Below, one piece after another: positions 1 to 12,563 of a stretch of DNA of 64,000 nucleotides. The DNA lies in contig JAKOON010000146.1 in assembly GCA_022577435.1 (NCBI GenBank), positions 1 to 64,000 on the forward strand, in the 5' to 3' direction. Under the pieces are notes generated by a model. The model searched no databases and had not been told where the DNA came from. It worked only from the letters and a program-made list of their open reading frames with translations. Positions within the stretch are counted from its first letter, which is position 1. Each line of letters starts with the position of its first letter. Source of the stretch: Embiotoca jacksoni (Eukaryota > Chordata > Actinopteri > Embiotocidae). Position numbers and translations under genes: made by a program.

Positions 1-33
1 GAAGCTCAAAAACAGCATAAAACTGCTTAACGG
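1..33 (+). repeat. Partial C monomer at left edge (3' end)
   Basis: This is the last 33 bp of a monomer cut by the window edge. Its ending CTTAACGG, which lacks the 8 bp usually found before the final GG, matches the 3' end of the 179-bp C monomers at 1084-1262, 3022-3200 and 3906-4084. It is therefore probably a C monomer, and the array continues to the left of the window. Confidence 0.8.
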
Positions 34-3000
34 CTTAAACTAAGTGTTTACGAACAAATTTCTTCATCACTACTATGGCAAATGGGATAAACAACATGGA
101 CAAAGTGGTTTCAAGTCACTTTGTGTGGACAATTTCACAGGAAACACAATGTTTCAAAAACAGCCTTATCTCAGCGAGAGAAGCTGAAAAACAGCATAAA
201 ACTGCTTTACAGTGCCACGGCTTAAACTAAGTGTTTACGAACAAATTTCTTCATCACTACTATGGCAAATGGGATAAACAAAATGAACAAAGTGGTTTCA
301 AGTCACTTTGTGTGGACAATTTCACAGGAAACACAATGTTTCAAAAACAGCCTTATCTCAGCGAGAGAAGCTCAAAAACAGCATAAAACTGCTTTACAGT
401 GCCACGGCTTAAACTAAGTGTTTACGAACAAATTTCTTCATCAGCAAATGGGATACACTACATGGCCAATGTGGCTTCACTTTGTGTCTGCAAAAAACAG
501 CATTTCAAGACTCACTTTCTCATCCTAATGTAAAACTGCATCACAGCGCCACGGCTTAAACTAAGTGTTTACAAACAAGTTTCATACTCAGAACTTTGGC
601 AAATGGGATACACTACATGGGCAAAGTGGTTTAAAGTCACTTTGTGTGGACAATTTCACAGGAAACACAATGTTTCAAAAACAGCCTTATCTCAGCGAGA
701 GAAGCTGAAAAACAGCATAAAACTGCTTTACAGTGCCACGGCTTAAACTAAGTGTTTACGAACAAATTTCTTCATCACTACTATGGCAAATGGGATAAAC
801 AACATGGACAAAGTGGTTTCAAGTCACTTTGTGTGGACAATTTCACAGGAAACACAATGTTTCAAAAACAGCCTTATCTCAGCGAGAGAAGCTCAAAAAC
901 AGCATAAAACTGCTTTACAGTGCCACGGCTTAAACTAAGTGTTTACGAACAAATTTCTTCATCAGCAAATGGGATACACTACATGGCCAATGTGGCTTCA
1001 CTTTGTGTCTGCAATAACACAGAAAACAGCATTTCAAGACTCACTTTCTCATCCTAATGTAAAACTGCATCACAGCGCCACGGCTTAAACTAAGTGTTTA
1101 CAAACAAGTTTCATTCTCAGAACTTTGGCAAATGGGATACACTACATGGGCAAAGTGGTTTCAAGTCACTTTGTGTGGACAATTTCACAGGAATCACAAT
1201 GTTTCAAAAACAGCCTTATCTCAGCGAGAGAAGCTCAAAAACAGCATAAAACTGCTTAACGGCTTAAACTAAGTGTTTACGAACAAATTTCTTCATCACT
1301 ACTATGGCAAATGGGATAAACAACATGGACAAAGTGGTTTCAAGTCACTTTGTGTGGACAATTTCACAGGAAACACAATGTTTCAAAAACAGCCTTATCT
1401 CAGCGAGAGAAGCTGAAAAACAGCATAAAACTGCTTTACAGTGCCACGGCTTAAACTAAGTGTTTACGAACAAATTTCTTCATCACTACTATGGCAAATG
1501 GGATAAACAACATGGACAAAGTGGTTTCAAGTCACTTTGTGTGGACAATTTCACAGGAAACACAATGTTTCAAAAACAGCCTTATCTCAGCGAGAGAAGC
1601 TGAAAAACAGCATAAAACTGATTTACAGTGCCACAGCTTAAACTAAGTGTTTACGAACAAATTTCTTCATCAGCAAAATGGGATACACTACATGGCCAAT
1701 GTGGCTTCACTTTGTGTCTGCAATTACACAGAAAACAACATTTCAAGACTCACTTTCTCATCCTAATGTAAAACTGCATCACAGCGCCACGGCTTAAACT
1801 AAGTGTTTACAAACAAGTTTCATAATCAGAACTTTGGCAAATGGGATACACTACATGGGCAAAGTGGTTTCAAGTCACTTTGTGTGGACAATTTCACAGG
1901 AAACACAATGTTTCAAAAACAGCTTTATCTCAGCGAGAGAAGCTCAAAAACAGCATAAAACTGCTTTACGGCTTAAACTAAGTGTTTACGAACAAATTTC
2001 TTCATCACTACTATGGCAAATGGGATAAACAACATGGACAAAGTGGTTTCAAGTCACTTTGTGTGGACAATTTCACAGGAAACACAATGTTTCAAAAACA
2101 GCCTTATCTCAGCGAGAGAAGCTCAAAAACAGCATAAAACTGCTTTACAGTGCCACGGCTTAAACTAAGTGTTTACGAACAAATTTCTTCATCACTACTA
2201 TGGCAAATGGGATAAACAACATGGACAAAGTGGTTTCAAGTCACTTTGTGTGGACAATTTCACAGGAAACACAATGTTTCAAAAACAGCCTTATCTCAGC
2301 GAGAGAAGCTGAAAAACAACATAAAACTGCTTTACAGTGCCACAGCTTAAACTAAGTGTTTACGAACAAATTTCTTCATCAGCAAATGGGATACACTACA
2401 TGGCCAATGTGGCTTCACTTTGTGTCTGCAATTACACAGAAAACAGCATTTCAAGACTCACTTTCTCATCCTAATGTAAAACTGCATCACAACGCCACGG
2501 CTTAAACTAAGTGTTTACAATCAAGTTTCATACTCAGAACTTTGGCAAATGGGATACACTACATGGGCAAAGTGGTTTCAAGTCACTTTGTGTGGACAAT
2601 TTCACAGGAAACACAATGTTTCAAAAACAGCCTTATCTCAGCGAGAGAAGCTTAAAAACAGCATAAAACTGCTTTACGGCTTAAACTAAGTGTTTACGAA
2701 CAAATTTCTTCATCACTACTATGGCAAATGGGATAAACAACATGGACAAAGTGGTTTCAAGTCACTTTGTGTGGACAATTTCACAGGAAACACAATGTTT
2801 CAAAAACAGCCTTATCTCAGCGAGAGAAGCTCAAAAACAGCATAAAACTGCTTTACAGTGCCACGGCTTAAACTAAGTTTTTACGAACAAATTTCTTCAT
2901 CAGCAAATGGGATACACTACATGGCCAATGTGGCTTCACTTTGTGTCTGCAATAACACAGAAAACAGCATTTCAAGACTCACTTTCTCATCCTAATGTAA

Positions 3001-4084
3001 AACTGCATCACAGCGCCACGGCTTAAACTAAGTGTTTACAAACAAGTTTCATTCTCAGAACTTTGGCAAATGGGATACACTACATGGGCAAAGTGGTTTC
3101 AAGTCACTTTGTGTGGACAATTTCACAGAAATCACAATGTTTCAAAAACAGCCTTATCTCAGCGAGAGAAGCTCAAAAACAGCATAAAACTGCTTAACGG
3201 CTTAAACTAAGTGTTTACGAACAAATTTCTTCATCACTACTATGGCAAATGGGATAAACAACATGGACAAAGTGGTTTCAAGTCACTTTGTGTGGACAAT
3301 TTCACAGGAAACACAATGTTACAAAAACAGCCTTATCTCAGCGAGAGAAGCTGAAAAACAGCATAAAACTGCTTTACAGTGCCACGGCTTAAACTAAGTG
3401 TTTACGAACAAATTTCTTCATCACTACTATGGCAAATGAGATAAACAACATGGACAAAGTGGTTTCAAGTCACTTTGTGTGTACAATTTCACAGGAAACA
3501 CAATGTTTCAAAAACAGCCTTATCTCAGCGAGAGAAGCTCAAAAACAGCATAAAACTGATTTACAGTGCCAAGGCTTAAACTAAGTGTTTACGAACAAAT
3601 TTCTTCATCACTACTATGGCAAATGGGATAAACAACATGGACAAAGTGGTTTCAAGTCACTTTGTGTGGACAATTTCACAGGAAACACAATGTTTCAAAA
3701 ACAGCCTTATCTCAGCGAGAGAAGCTGAAAAACAGCATAAAACAGCTTTACAGTGCCACGGCTTAAACTAAGTGTTTACGAACAAATTTCTTCATCAGCA
3801 AATGGGATACACTACATGGCCAATGTGGCTTCACTTTGTGTCTGCAATTACACAGAAAACAGCATTTCAAGACTCACTTTCTCATCCTGCATCACAGCGC
3901 CACGGCTTAAACTAAGTGTTTACAAACAAGTTTCATACTCAGAACTTTGGCAAATGGGATACACTACATGGGCAAAGTGGTTTCAAGTCACTTTGTGTGG
4001 ACAATTTCACAGGAATCACAATGTTTCAAAAACAGCCTTATCTCAGCGAGAGAAGCTCAAAAACAGCATAAAACTGCTTAACGG
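34..4084 (+). repeat. 4,051-bp super-repeat, copy 1
   Basis: This block runs A-A-B147-C-A-B-C-A-A-B-C-A-A-B-C-A-B-C-A-A-A-B144-C, with monomer starts at 34, 221, 408, 555, 742, 929, 1084, 1263, 1450, 1637, 1793, 1972, 2159, 2346, 2501, 2680, 2867, 3022, 3201, 3388, 3575, 3762 and 3906. The same order and the same private variants return at 6015-10065, shifted by about 5,981 bp. It carries one single-base insertion (an extra A near 1675 in a B monomer), and the B at 3762 lacks 11 bp. Units here are less uniform than after 12 kb. Confidence 0.88.
3762..3905 (+). repeat. B monomer with 11-bp deletion (144 bp)
   Basis: In this B monomer CATCCT is joined directly to GCATCAC; the 11 bp normally between them (AATGTAAAACT) are missing. 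The same deletion is seen in the B monomers at 4983-5127 and 9743-9886 and nowhere else that I noticed. It is a good marker that these three places share a recent ancestor. Confidence 0.9.
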
Positions 4085-6014
4085 CTTAAACTAAGTGTTT
4101 ACGAACAAATTTCTTCATCACTACTATGGCAAATGGGATAAACAACATGGACAAAGTGGTTTCAAGTCACTTTGTGTGGGACAATTTCACAGGAAACACA
4201 ATGTTTCAAAAACAGCCTTATCTCAGCGAGAGAAGCTGAAAAACAGCATAAAACTGCTTTACAGTGCCACGGCTTAAACTAAGTGTTTACGAACAAATTT
4301 CTTCATCACTACTATGGCAAATGGGATAAACAAAATGAACAAAGTGGTTTCAAGTCACTTTGTGTGGACAATTTCACAGGAAACACAATGTTTCAAAAAC
4401 AGCCTTATCTCAGCGAGAGAAGCTCAAAAACAGCATAAAACTGCTTTACAGTGCCACGGCTTAAACTAAGTGTTTACGAACAAATTTCTTCATCAGCAAA
4501 TGGGATACACTACATGGCCAATGTGGCTTCACTTTGTGTCTGCAAAAAACAGCATTTCAAGACTCACTTTCTCATCCTAATGTAAAACTGCATCACAGCG
4601 CCACGGCTTAAACTAAGTGTTTACAAACAAGTTTCATACTCAGAACTTTGGCAAATGGGATACACTACATGGGCAAAGTGGTTTAAAGTCACTTTGTGTG
4701 GACAATTTCACAGGAAACACAATGTTTCAAAAAACAGCCTTATCTCAGCGAGAGAAGCTCAAAAACAGCATAAAAACTGATTTACAGTGCCAAGGCTTAA
4801 ACTAAGTGTTTACGAACAAATTTCTTCATCACTACTATGGCAAATGGGATAAACAACATGGACAAAGTGGTTTCAAGTCACTTTGTGTGGACAATTTCAC
4901 AGGAAACACAATGTTTCAAAAACAGCCTTATCTCAGCGAGAGAAGCTGAAAAACAGCATAAAACAGCTTTACAGTGCCACGGCTTAAACTAAGTGTTTTA
5001 CGAACAAATTTCTTCATCAGCAAATGGGATACACTACATGGCCAATGTGGCTTCACTTTGTGTCTGCAATTACACAGAAAACAGCATTTCAAGACTCACT
5101 TTCTCATCCTGCATCACAGCGCCACGGCTTAAACTAAGTGTTTACAAACAAGTTTCATACTCAGAACTTTGGCAAATGGGATACACTACATGGGCAAAGT
5201 GGTTTCAAGTCACTTTGTGTGGACAATTTCACAGGAATCACAATGTTCAAAACAGCCTTATCTCAGCGAGAGAAGCTCAAAAACAGCATAAAACTGCTTA
5301 ACGGCTTAAAACTAAGTGTTTACGAACAAATTTCTTCATCACTACTATGGCAAATGGGATAAACAACATGGACAAAGTGGTTTCAAGTCACTTTGTGTGG
5401 ACAATTTCACAGGAAACACAATGTTTCAAAAACAGCCTTATCTCAGCGAGAGAAGCTGAAAAACAGCATAAAACTGCTTTACAGTGCCACGGCTTAAACT
5501 AAGTGTTACGAACAAATTTCTTCATCACTACTATGGCAAATGGGATAAACAAAATGAACAAAGTGGTTTCAAGTCACTTTGTGTGGACAATTTCACAGGA
5601 AACACAATGTTTCAAAAACAGCCTTATCTCAGCGAGAGAAGCTCAAAAACAGCATAAAACTGCTTTACAGTGCCACGGCTTAAACTAAGTGTTTACGAAC
5701 AAATTTCTTCATCAGCAAATGGGATACACTACATGGCCAATGTGGCTTCACTTTGTGTCTGCAAAAAACAGCATTTCAAGACTCACTTTCTCATCCTAAT
5801 GTAAAACTGCATCACAGCGCCACGGCTTAAACTAAGTGTTTACAAACAAGTTTCATACTCAGAACTTTGGCAAATGGGATACACTACATGGGCAAAGTGG
5901 TTTAAAGTCACTTTGTGTGGACAATTTTCACAGGAAACACAATGTTTCAAAAACAGCCTTATCTCAGCGAGAGAAGCTGAAAAACAGCATAAAAACTGCT
6001 TTACAGTGCCACGG
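4085..6014 (+). repeat. Insert of rearranged units between the two 4,051-bp copies
   Basis: The order is A-A-B147-C, A-B145-C, A-A-B147-C (starts 4085, 4273, 4460, 4607, 4796, 4983, 5128, 5305, 5493, 5679, 5826). Positions 4085 to about 4700 copy 34 to about 650, including an AAAATGAAC variant in the second A. The C at 4607 then ends like the A at 3388 (GATTTACAGTGCCAAGG), and 4796 onward copies 3575 onward. This places a recombination junction inside the 4607-4795 monomer. The stretch 3575-4795 and the stretch 4796-6014 form a tandem pair of about 1.22 kb. Several single-base indels are present. Confidence 0.82.
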
Positions 6015-9000
6015 CTTAAACTAAGTGTTTACGAACAAATTTCTTCATCACTACTATGGCAAATGGGATAAACAACATGGACAAAGTGGTTTCAAGTCAC
6101 TTTGTGTGGACAATTTCACAGGAAACACAATGTTTCAAAAACAGCCTTATCTCAGCGAGAGAAGCTGAAAAACAGCATAAAACTGCTTTACAGTGCCACG
6201 GCTTAAACTAAGTGTTTACGAACAAATTTCTTCATCACTACTATGGCAAATGGGATAAACAAAATGAACAAAGTGGTTTCAAGTCACTTTGTGTGGACAA
6301 TTTCACAGGAAACACAATGTTTCAAAAACAGCCTTATCTCAGCGAGAGAAGCTCAAAAACAGCATAAAACTGCTTTACAGTGCCACGGCTTAAACTAAGT
6401 GTTTACGAACAAATTTCTTCATCAGCAAATGGGATACACTACATGGCCAATGTGGCTTCACTTTGTGTCTGCAAAAAACAGCATTTCAAGACTCACTTTC
6501 TCATCCTAATGTAAAACTGCATCACAGCGCCACGGCTTAAACTAAGTGTTTACAAACAAGTTTCATACTCAGAAACTTTGGCAAATGGGATACACTACAT
6601 GGGCAAAGTGGTTTAAAGTCACTTTGTGTGGACAATTTCACAGGAAACACAATGTTTCAAAAACAGCCTTATCTCAGCGAGAGAAGCTGAAAAACAGCAT
6701 AAAACTGCTTTACAGTGCCACGGCTTAAACTAAGTGTTTACGAACAAATTTCTTCATCACTACTATGGCAAATTGGGATAAACAACATGGACAAAGTGGT
6801 TTCAAGTCACTTTGTGTGGACAATTTCACAGGAAACACAATGTTTCAAAAACAGCCTTAATCTCAGCGAGAGAAGCTCAAAACAGCATAAAACTGCTTTA
6901 CAGTGCCACGGCTTAAACTAAGTGTTTACGAACAAATTTCTTCATCAGCAAATGGGATACACTACATGGCCAATGTGGCTTCACTTTGTGTCTGCAATAA
7001 CACAGAAAACAGCATTTCAAGACTCACTTTCTCATCCTAATGTAAAACTGCATCACAGCGCCACGGCTTAAACTAAGTGTTTACAAACAAGTTTCATTCT
7101 CAGAACTTTGGCAAATGGGATACACTACATGGGCAAAGTGGTTTCAAGTCACTTTGTGTGGACAATTTCACAGGAATCACAATGTTTCAAAAACAGCCTT
7201 ATCTCAGCGAGAGAAGCTCAAAAACAGCATAAAACTGCTTATCGGCTTAAACTAAGTGTTTACGAACAAATTTCTTCATCACTACTATGGCAAATGGGAT
7301 AAACAACATGGACAAAGTGGTTTCAAGTCACTTTGTGTGGACAATTTCACAGGAAACACAATGTTTCAAAAACAGCCTTATCTCAGCGAGAGAAGCTGAA
7401 AAACAGCATAAACGGCTTTACAGTGCCACGGCTTAAACTAAGTGTTTACGAACAAATTTCTTCATCACTACTATGGCAAATGGGATAAACAACATGGACA
7501 AAGTGGTTTCAAGTCACTTTGTGTGGACAATTTCACAGGAAACACAATGTTTCAAAAACAGCCTTATCTCAGCGAGAGAAGCTGAAAAACAGCATAAAAC
7601 TGGTTTACAGTGCCACAGCTTAAACTAAGTGTTTACGAACAAATTTCTTCATCAGCAAATGGGATACACTACATGGCCAATGTGGCTTCACTTTGTGTCT
7701 GCAATTACACAGAAAACAACATTTCAAGACTCACTTTCTCATCCTAATGTAAAACTGCATCACAGCGCCACGGCTTAAACTAAGTGTTTACAAACAAGTT
7801 TCATACTCAGAACTTTGGCAAATGGGATACACTACATGGGCAAAGTGGTTTCAAGTCACTTTGTGTGGACAATTTCACAGGAAACACAATGTTTCAAAAA
7901 CAGCTTTATCTCAGCGAGAGAAGCTCAAAAACAGCATAAAACTGCTTTACGGCTTAAACTAAGTGTTTACGAACAAATTTCTTCATCACTACTATGGCAA
8001 ATGGGATAAACAACATGGACAAAGTGGTTTCAAGTCACTTTGTGTGGACAATTTCACAGGAAACACAATGTTTCAAAACAGCCTTATCTCAGCGAGAGAA
8101 GCTCAAAAACAGCATAAAACTGCTTTACAGTGCCACGGCTTAAACTAAGTGTTTTACGAACAAATTTCTTCATCACTACTATGGCAAATGGGATAAACAA
8201 CATGGACAAAGTGGTTTCAAGTCACTTTGTGTGGACAATTTCACAGGAAACACAATGTTTCAAAAACAGCCTTATCTCAGCGAGAGAAGCTGAAAAACAG
8301 CATAAAACTGCTTTACAGTGCCACAGCTTAAACTAAGTGTTTACGAACAAATTTCTTCATCAGCAAATGGGATACACTACATGGCCAATGTGGCTTCACT
8401 TTGTGTCTGCAATTACACAGAAAACAGCATTTCAAGACTCACTTTCTCATCCTAATGTAAAACTGCATCACAACGCCACGGCTTAAACTAAGTGTTTACA
8501 ATCAAGTTTCATACTCAGAACTTTGGCAAATGGGATACACTACATGGGCAAAGTGGTTTCAAGTCACTTTGTGTGGACAATTTCACAGGAAACACAATGT
8601 TTCAAAAACAGCCTTATCTCAGCGAGAGAAGCTTAAAAAACAGCATAAAACTGCTTTACGGCTTAAACTAAGTGTTTACGAACAAATTTCTTCATCACTA
8701 CTATGGCAAATGGGATAAACAACATGGACAAAGTGGTTTCAAGTCACTTTGTGTGGACAATTTCACAGGAAACACAATGTTTCAAAAACAGCCTTATCTC
8801 AGCGAGAGAAGCTCAAAAACAGCATAAAACTGCTTTACAGTGCCACGGCTTAAACTAAGTGTTTACGAACAAATTTCTTCATCAGCAAATGGGATACACT
8901 ACATGGCCAATGTGGCTTCACTTTGTGTCTGCAATAACACAGAAAACAGCATTTCAAGACTCACTTTCTCATCCTAATGTAAAACTGCATCACAGCGCCA

Positions 9001-9130
9001 CGGCTTAAACTAAGTGTTTACAAACAAGTTTCATTCTCAGAACTTTGGCAAATGGGATACACTACATGGGCAAAGTGGTTTCAAGTCACTTTGTGTGGAC
9101 AATTTCACAGAAATCACAATGTTTCAAAAC
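4178..9130. other. Stretch with clustered one-base indels, possible low consensus quality
   Basis: Compared with paralogous copies, about 18 one-base gains or losses fall here, most in runs of a single base: near 4179, 4730, 4774, 4997, 5247, 5252, 5308, 5503, 5927, 5995, 6572, 6772, 6859, 6880, 7411, 8078, 8153, 8634 and 9127. Outside this stretch I noticed only three kinds (1675, 19945, and 35246/42436, the last inherited). This pattern is usual for uncorrected long-read sequence. It could instead be real divergence. Confidence 0.65.
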
Positions 9131-10065
9131 AGCCTTATCTCAGCGAGAGAAGCTCAAAAACAGCATAAAACTGCTTAACGGCTTAAACTAAGTGTTTACG
9201 AACAAATTTCTTCATCACTACTATGGCAAATGGGATAAACAACATGGACAAAGTGGTTTCAAGTCACTTTGTGTGGACAATTTCACAGGAAACACAATGT
9301 TACAAAAACAGCCTTATCTCAGCGAGAGAAGCTGAAAAACAGCATAAAACTGCTTTACAGTGCCACGGCTTAAACTAAGTGTTTACGAACAAATTTCTTC
9401 ATCACTACTATGGCAAATGAGATAAACAACATGGACAAAGTGGTTTCAAGTCACTTTGTGTGTACAATTTCACAGGAAACACAATGTTTCAAAAACAGCC
9501 TTATCTCAGCGAGAGAAGCTCAAAAACAGCATAAAACTGATTTACAGTGCCAAGGCTTAAACTAAGTGTTTACGAACAAATTTCTTCATCACTACTATGG
9601 CAAATGGGATAAACAACATGGACAAAGTGGTTTCAAGTCACTTTGTGTGGACAATTTCACAGGAAACACAATGTTTCAAAAACAGCCTTATCTCAGCGAG
9701 AGAAGCTGAAAAACAGCATAAAACAGCTTTACAGTGCCACGGCTTAAACTAAGTGTTTACGAACAAATTTCTTCATCAGCAAATGGGATACACTACATGG
9801 CCAATGTGGCTTCACTTTGTGTCTGCAATTACACAGAAAACAGCATTTCAAGACTCACTTTCTCATCCTGCATCACAGCGCCACGGCTTAAACTAAGTGT
9901 TTACAAACAAGTTTCATACTCAGAACTTTGGCAAATGGGATACACTACATGGGCAAAGTGGTTTCAAGTCACTTTGTGTGGACAATTTCACAGGAAACAC
10001 AATGTTTCAAAAACAGCCTTATCTCAGCGAGAGAAGCTCAAAAACAGCGTAAAACTGCTTTACGG
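6015..10065 (+). repeat. 4,051-bp super-repeat, copy 2
   Basis: This is the second copy of the block at 34-4084, with the same monomer order (starts 6015, 6202, 6389, 6536, 6724, 6912, 7067, 7246, 7432, 7619, 7774, 7953, 8139, 8327, 8482, 8662, 8849, 9004, 9182, 9369, 9556, 9743, 9887). It shares rare variants with copy 1: TGTTACAAAAACAG (3318 and 9299), AAATGAGATAAAC (3435 and 9415), and the 11-bp B deletion. It differs mainly by about ten one-base indels, mostly in A, T or G runs, which copy 1 lacks. Confidence 0.87.
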
Positions 10066-12010
10066 CTTAAACTAAGTGTTTACGAACAAATTTCTTCATC
10101 ACTACTATGGCAAATGGGATAAACAACATGGACAAAGTGGTTTCAAGTCACTTTGTGTGGACAATTTCACAGGAAACACAATGTTTCAAAAACAGCCTTA
10201 TCTCAGCGAGAGAAGCTCAAAAACAGCATAAAACTGCTTTACAGTGCCACGGCTTAAACTAAGTGTTTACGAACAAATTTCTTCATCACTACTATGGCAA
10301 ATGGGATAAACAACATGGACAAAGTGGTTTCAAGTCACTTTGTGTGGACAATTTCACAGGAAACACAATGTTTCAAAAACAGCCTTATCTCAGCGAGAGA
10401 AGCTGAAAAACAGCATAAAACTGCTTTACAGTGCCACAGCTTAAACTAAGTGTTTACGAACAAATTTCTTCATCAGCAAATGGGATACACTACATGGCCA
10501 ATGTGGCTTCACTTTGTGTCTGCAATTACACAGAAAACAGCATTTCAAGACTCACTTTCTCATCCTAATGTAAAACTGCATCACAACGCCACGGCTTAAA
10601 CTAAGTGTTTACAATCAAGTTTCATACTCAGAACTTTGGCAAATGGGATACACTACATGGGCAAAGTGGTTTCAAGTCACTTTGTGTGGACAATTTCACA
10701 GGAAACACAATGTTTCAAAAACAGCCTTATCTCAGCGAGAGAAGCTTAAAAACAGCATAAAACTGCTTTACGGCTTAAACTAAGTGTTTACGAACAAATT
10801 TCTTCATCACTACTATGGCAAATGGGATAAACAACATGGACAAAGTGGTTTCAAGTCACTTTGTGTGGACAATTTCACAGGAAACACAATGTTTCAAAAA
10901 CAGCCTTATCTCAGCGAGAGAAGCTCAAAAACAGCATAAAACTGCTTTACAGTGCCACGGCTTAAACTAAGTGTTTACGAACAAATTTCTTCATCAGCAA
11001 ATGGGATACACTACATGGCCAATGTGGCTTCACTTTGTGTCTGCAATAACACAGAAAACAGCATTTCAAGACTCACTTTCTCATCCTAATGTAAAACTGC
11101 ATCACAGCGCCACGGCTTAAACTAAGTGTTTACAAACAAGTTTCATTCTCAGAACTTTGGCAAATGGGATACACTACATGGGCAAAGTGGTTTCAAGTCA
11201 CTTTGTGTGGACAATTTCACAGAAATCACAATGTTTCAAAAACAGCCTTATCTCAGCGAGAGAAGCTCAAAAACAGCATAAAACTGCTTAACGGCTTAAA
11301 CTAAGTGTTTACGAACAAATTTCTTCATCACTACTATGGCAAATGGGATAAACAACATGGACAAAGTGGTTTCAAGTCACTTTGTGTGGACAATTTCACA
11401 GGAAACACAATGTTACAAAAACAGCCTTATCTCAGCGAGAGAAGCTGAAAAACAGCATAAAACTGCTTTACAGTGCCACGGCTTAAACTAAGTGTTTACG
11501 AACAAATTTCTTCATCACTACTATGGCAAATGAGATAAACAACATGGACAAAGTGGTTTCAAGTCACTTTGTGTGTACAATTTCACAGGAAACACAATGT
11601 TTCAAAAACAGCCTTATCTCAGCGAGAGAAGCTCAAAAACAGCATAAAACTGATTTACAGTGCCAAGGCTTAAACTAAGTGTTTACGAACAAATTTCTTC
11701 ATCACTACTATGGCAAATGGGATAAACAACATGGACAAAGTGGTTTCAAGTCACTTTGTGTGGACAATTTCACAGGAAACACAATGTTTCAAAAACAGCC
11801 TTATCTCAGCGAGAGAAGCTGAAAAACATCATAAAACTGCTTTACAGTGCCACAGCTTAAACTAAGTGTTTACGAACAAATTTCTTCATCAGCAAATGGG
11901 ATACACTACATGGCCAATGTGGCTTCACTTTGTGTCTGCAATTACACAGAAAACAGCATTTCAAGACTCACTTTCTCATCCTAATGTAAAACTGCATCAC
12001 AGCGCCACGG
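10066..12010 (+). repeat. Third, partial copy of the 3' part of the super-repeat
   Basis: Monomers at 10066, 10253, 10440, 10595, 10774, 10961, 11116, 11295, 11482, 11669 and 11856 repeat the order and variants of 7953-9742, shifted by about 2,113 bp, and of 1972-3761. The match includes AAGCTTAAAAACAG and the AAATGAGATAAAC variant. At the end the copy switches: the last A has the GAAAAACATC ending and the B at 11856 is full length (155 bp), both typical of the array to the right. The boundary with the more regular units is therefore within 11669-11856. Confidence 0.85.
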
Positions 12011-12189
12011 CTTAAACTAAGTGTTTACAAACAAGTTTCATACTCAGAACTTTGGCAAATGGGATACACTACATGGGCAAAGTGGTTTCAAGTCACTTTG
12101 TGTGGACAATTTCACAGGAAACACAATGTTTCAAAAACAGCCTTATCTCAGCGAGAGAAGCTCAAAAACAGCATAAAACTGCTTTACGG
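12011..12189 (+). repeat. C monomer, 179-bp form
   Basis: Family C is marked by TTTACAAACAAGTTTCATACTCAGAACTTTGG near its 5' end (as separate parts TTTACAAACAAG and CATACTCAGAACTTTGG), then GGGATACACTACATGGGC. The 179-bp form ends GCTTTACGG; relative to the 187-bp form ending GCTTTACAGTGCCACGG it lacks 8 bp. The 3' two thirds are essentially the same as family A. Confidence 0.92.
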
Positions 12190-12376
12190 CTTAAACTAAG
12201 TGTTTACGAACAAATTTCTTCATCACTACTATGGCAAATGGGATAAACAACATGGACAAAGTGGTTTCAAGTCATTTTGTGTGGGCAATTTCACAGGAAA
12301 CACAATGTTTCAAAAACAGCCTTATCTCAGCGAGAGAAGCTCAAAAACAGCATAAAACTGCTTTACAGTGCCAAGG

Positions 12377-12563
12377 CTTAAACTAAGTGTTTACGAACAA
12401 ATTTCTTCATCACTACTATGGCAAATGGGATAAACAACATGGACAAAGTGGTTTCAAGTCACTTTGTGTGGACAATTTCACAGGAAACACAATGTTTCAA
12501 AAACAGCCTTATCTCAGCGAGAGAAGCTGAAAAACAGCATAAAACTGCTTTACAGTGCCACAG
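12377..12563 (+). repeat. A monomer, 187-bp form
   Basis: Family A has TTTACGAACAAATTTCTTC, then CACTACTATGGC and GGGATAAACAACATGGAC. From about position 75 onward it matches C. Monomer positions 88-93 (TTGTGT) and 111-116 (ACACAA) form a 6-bp dyad, and positions 132-150 (CTTATCTCAGCGAGAGAAG) form a hairpin with one mismatch. Two 3' endings alternate by place in the unit: CTCAAAAACAGC and CTGAAAAACAGC or CTGAAAAACATC. Confidence 0.92.

Noticed and set aside
2648..10750. HindIII-like AAGCTT in some monomers (near 2649, 8629 and 10743) as a functional marker.
   Set aside because: It is a single C-to-T type variant in one monomer lineage spread by duplication; there is no reason to give it a function.
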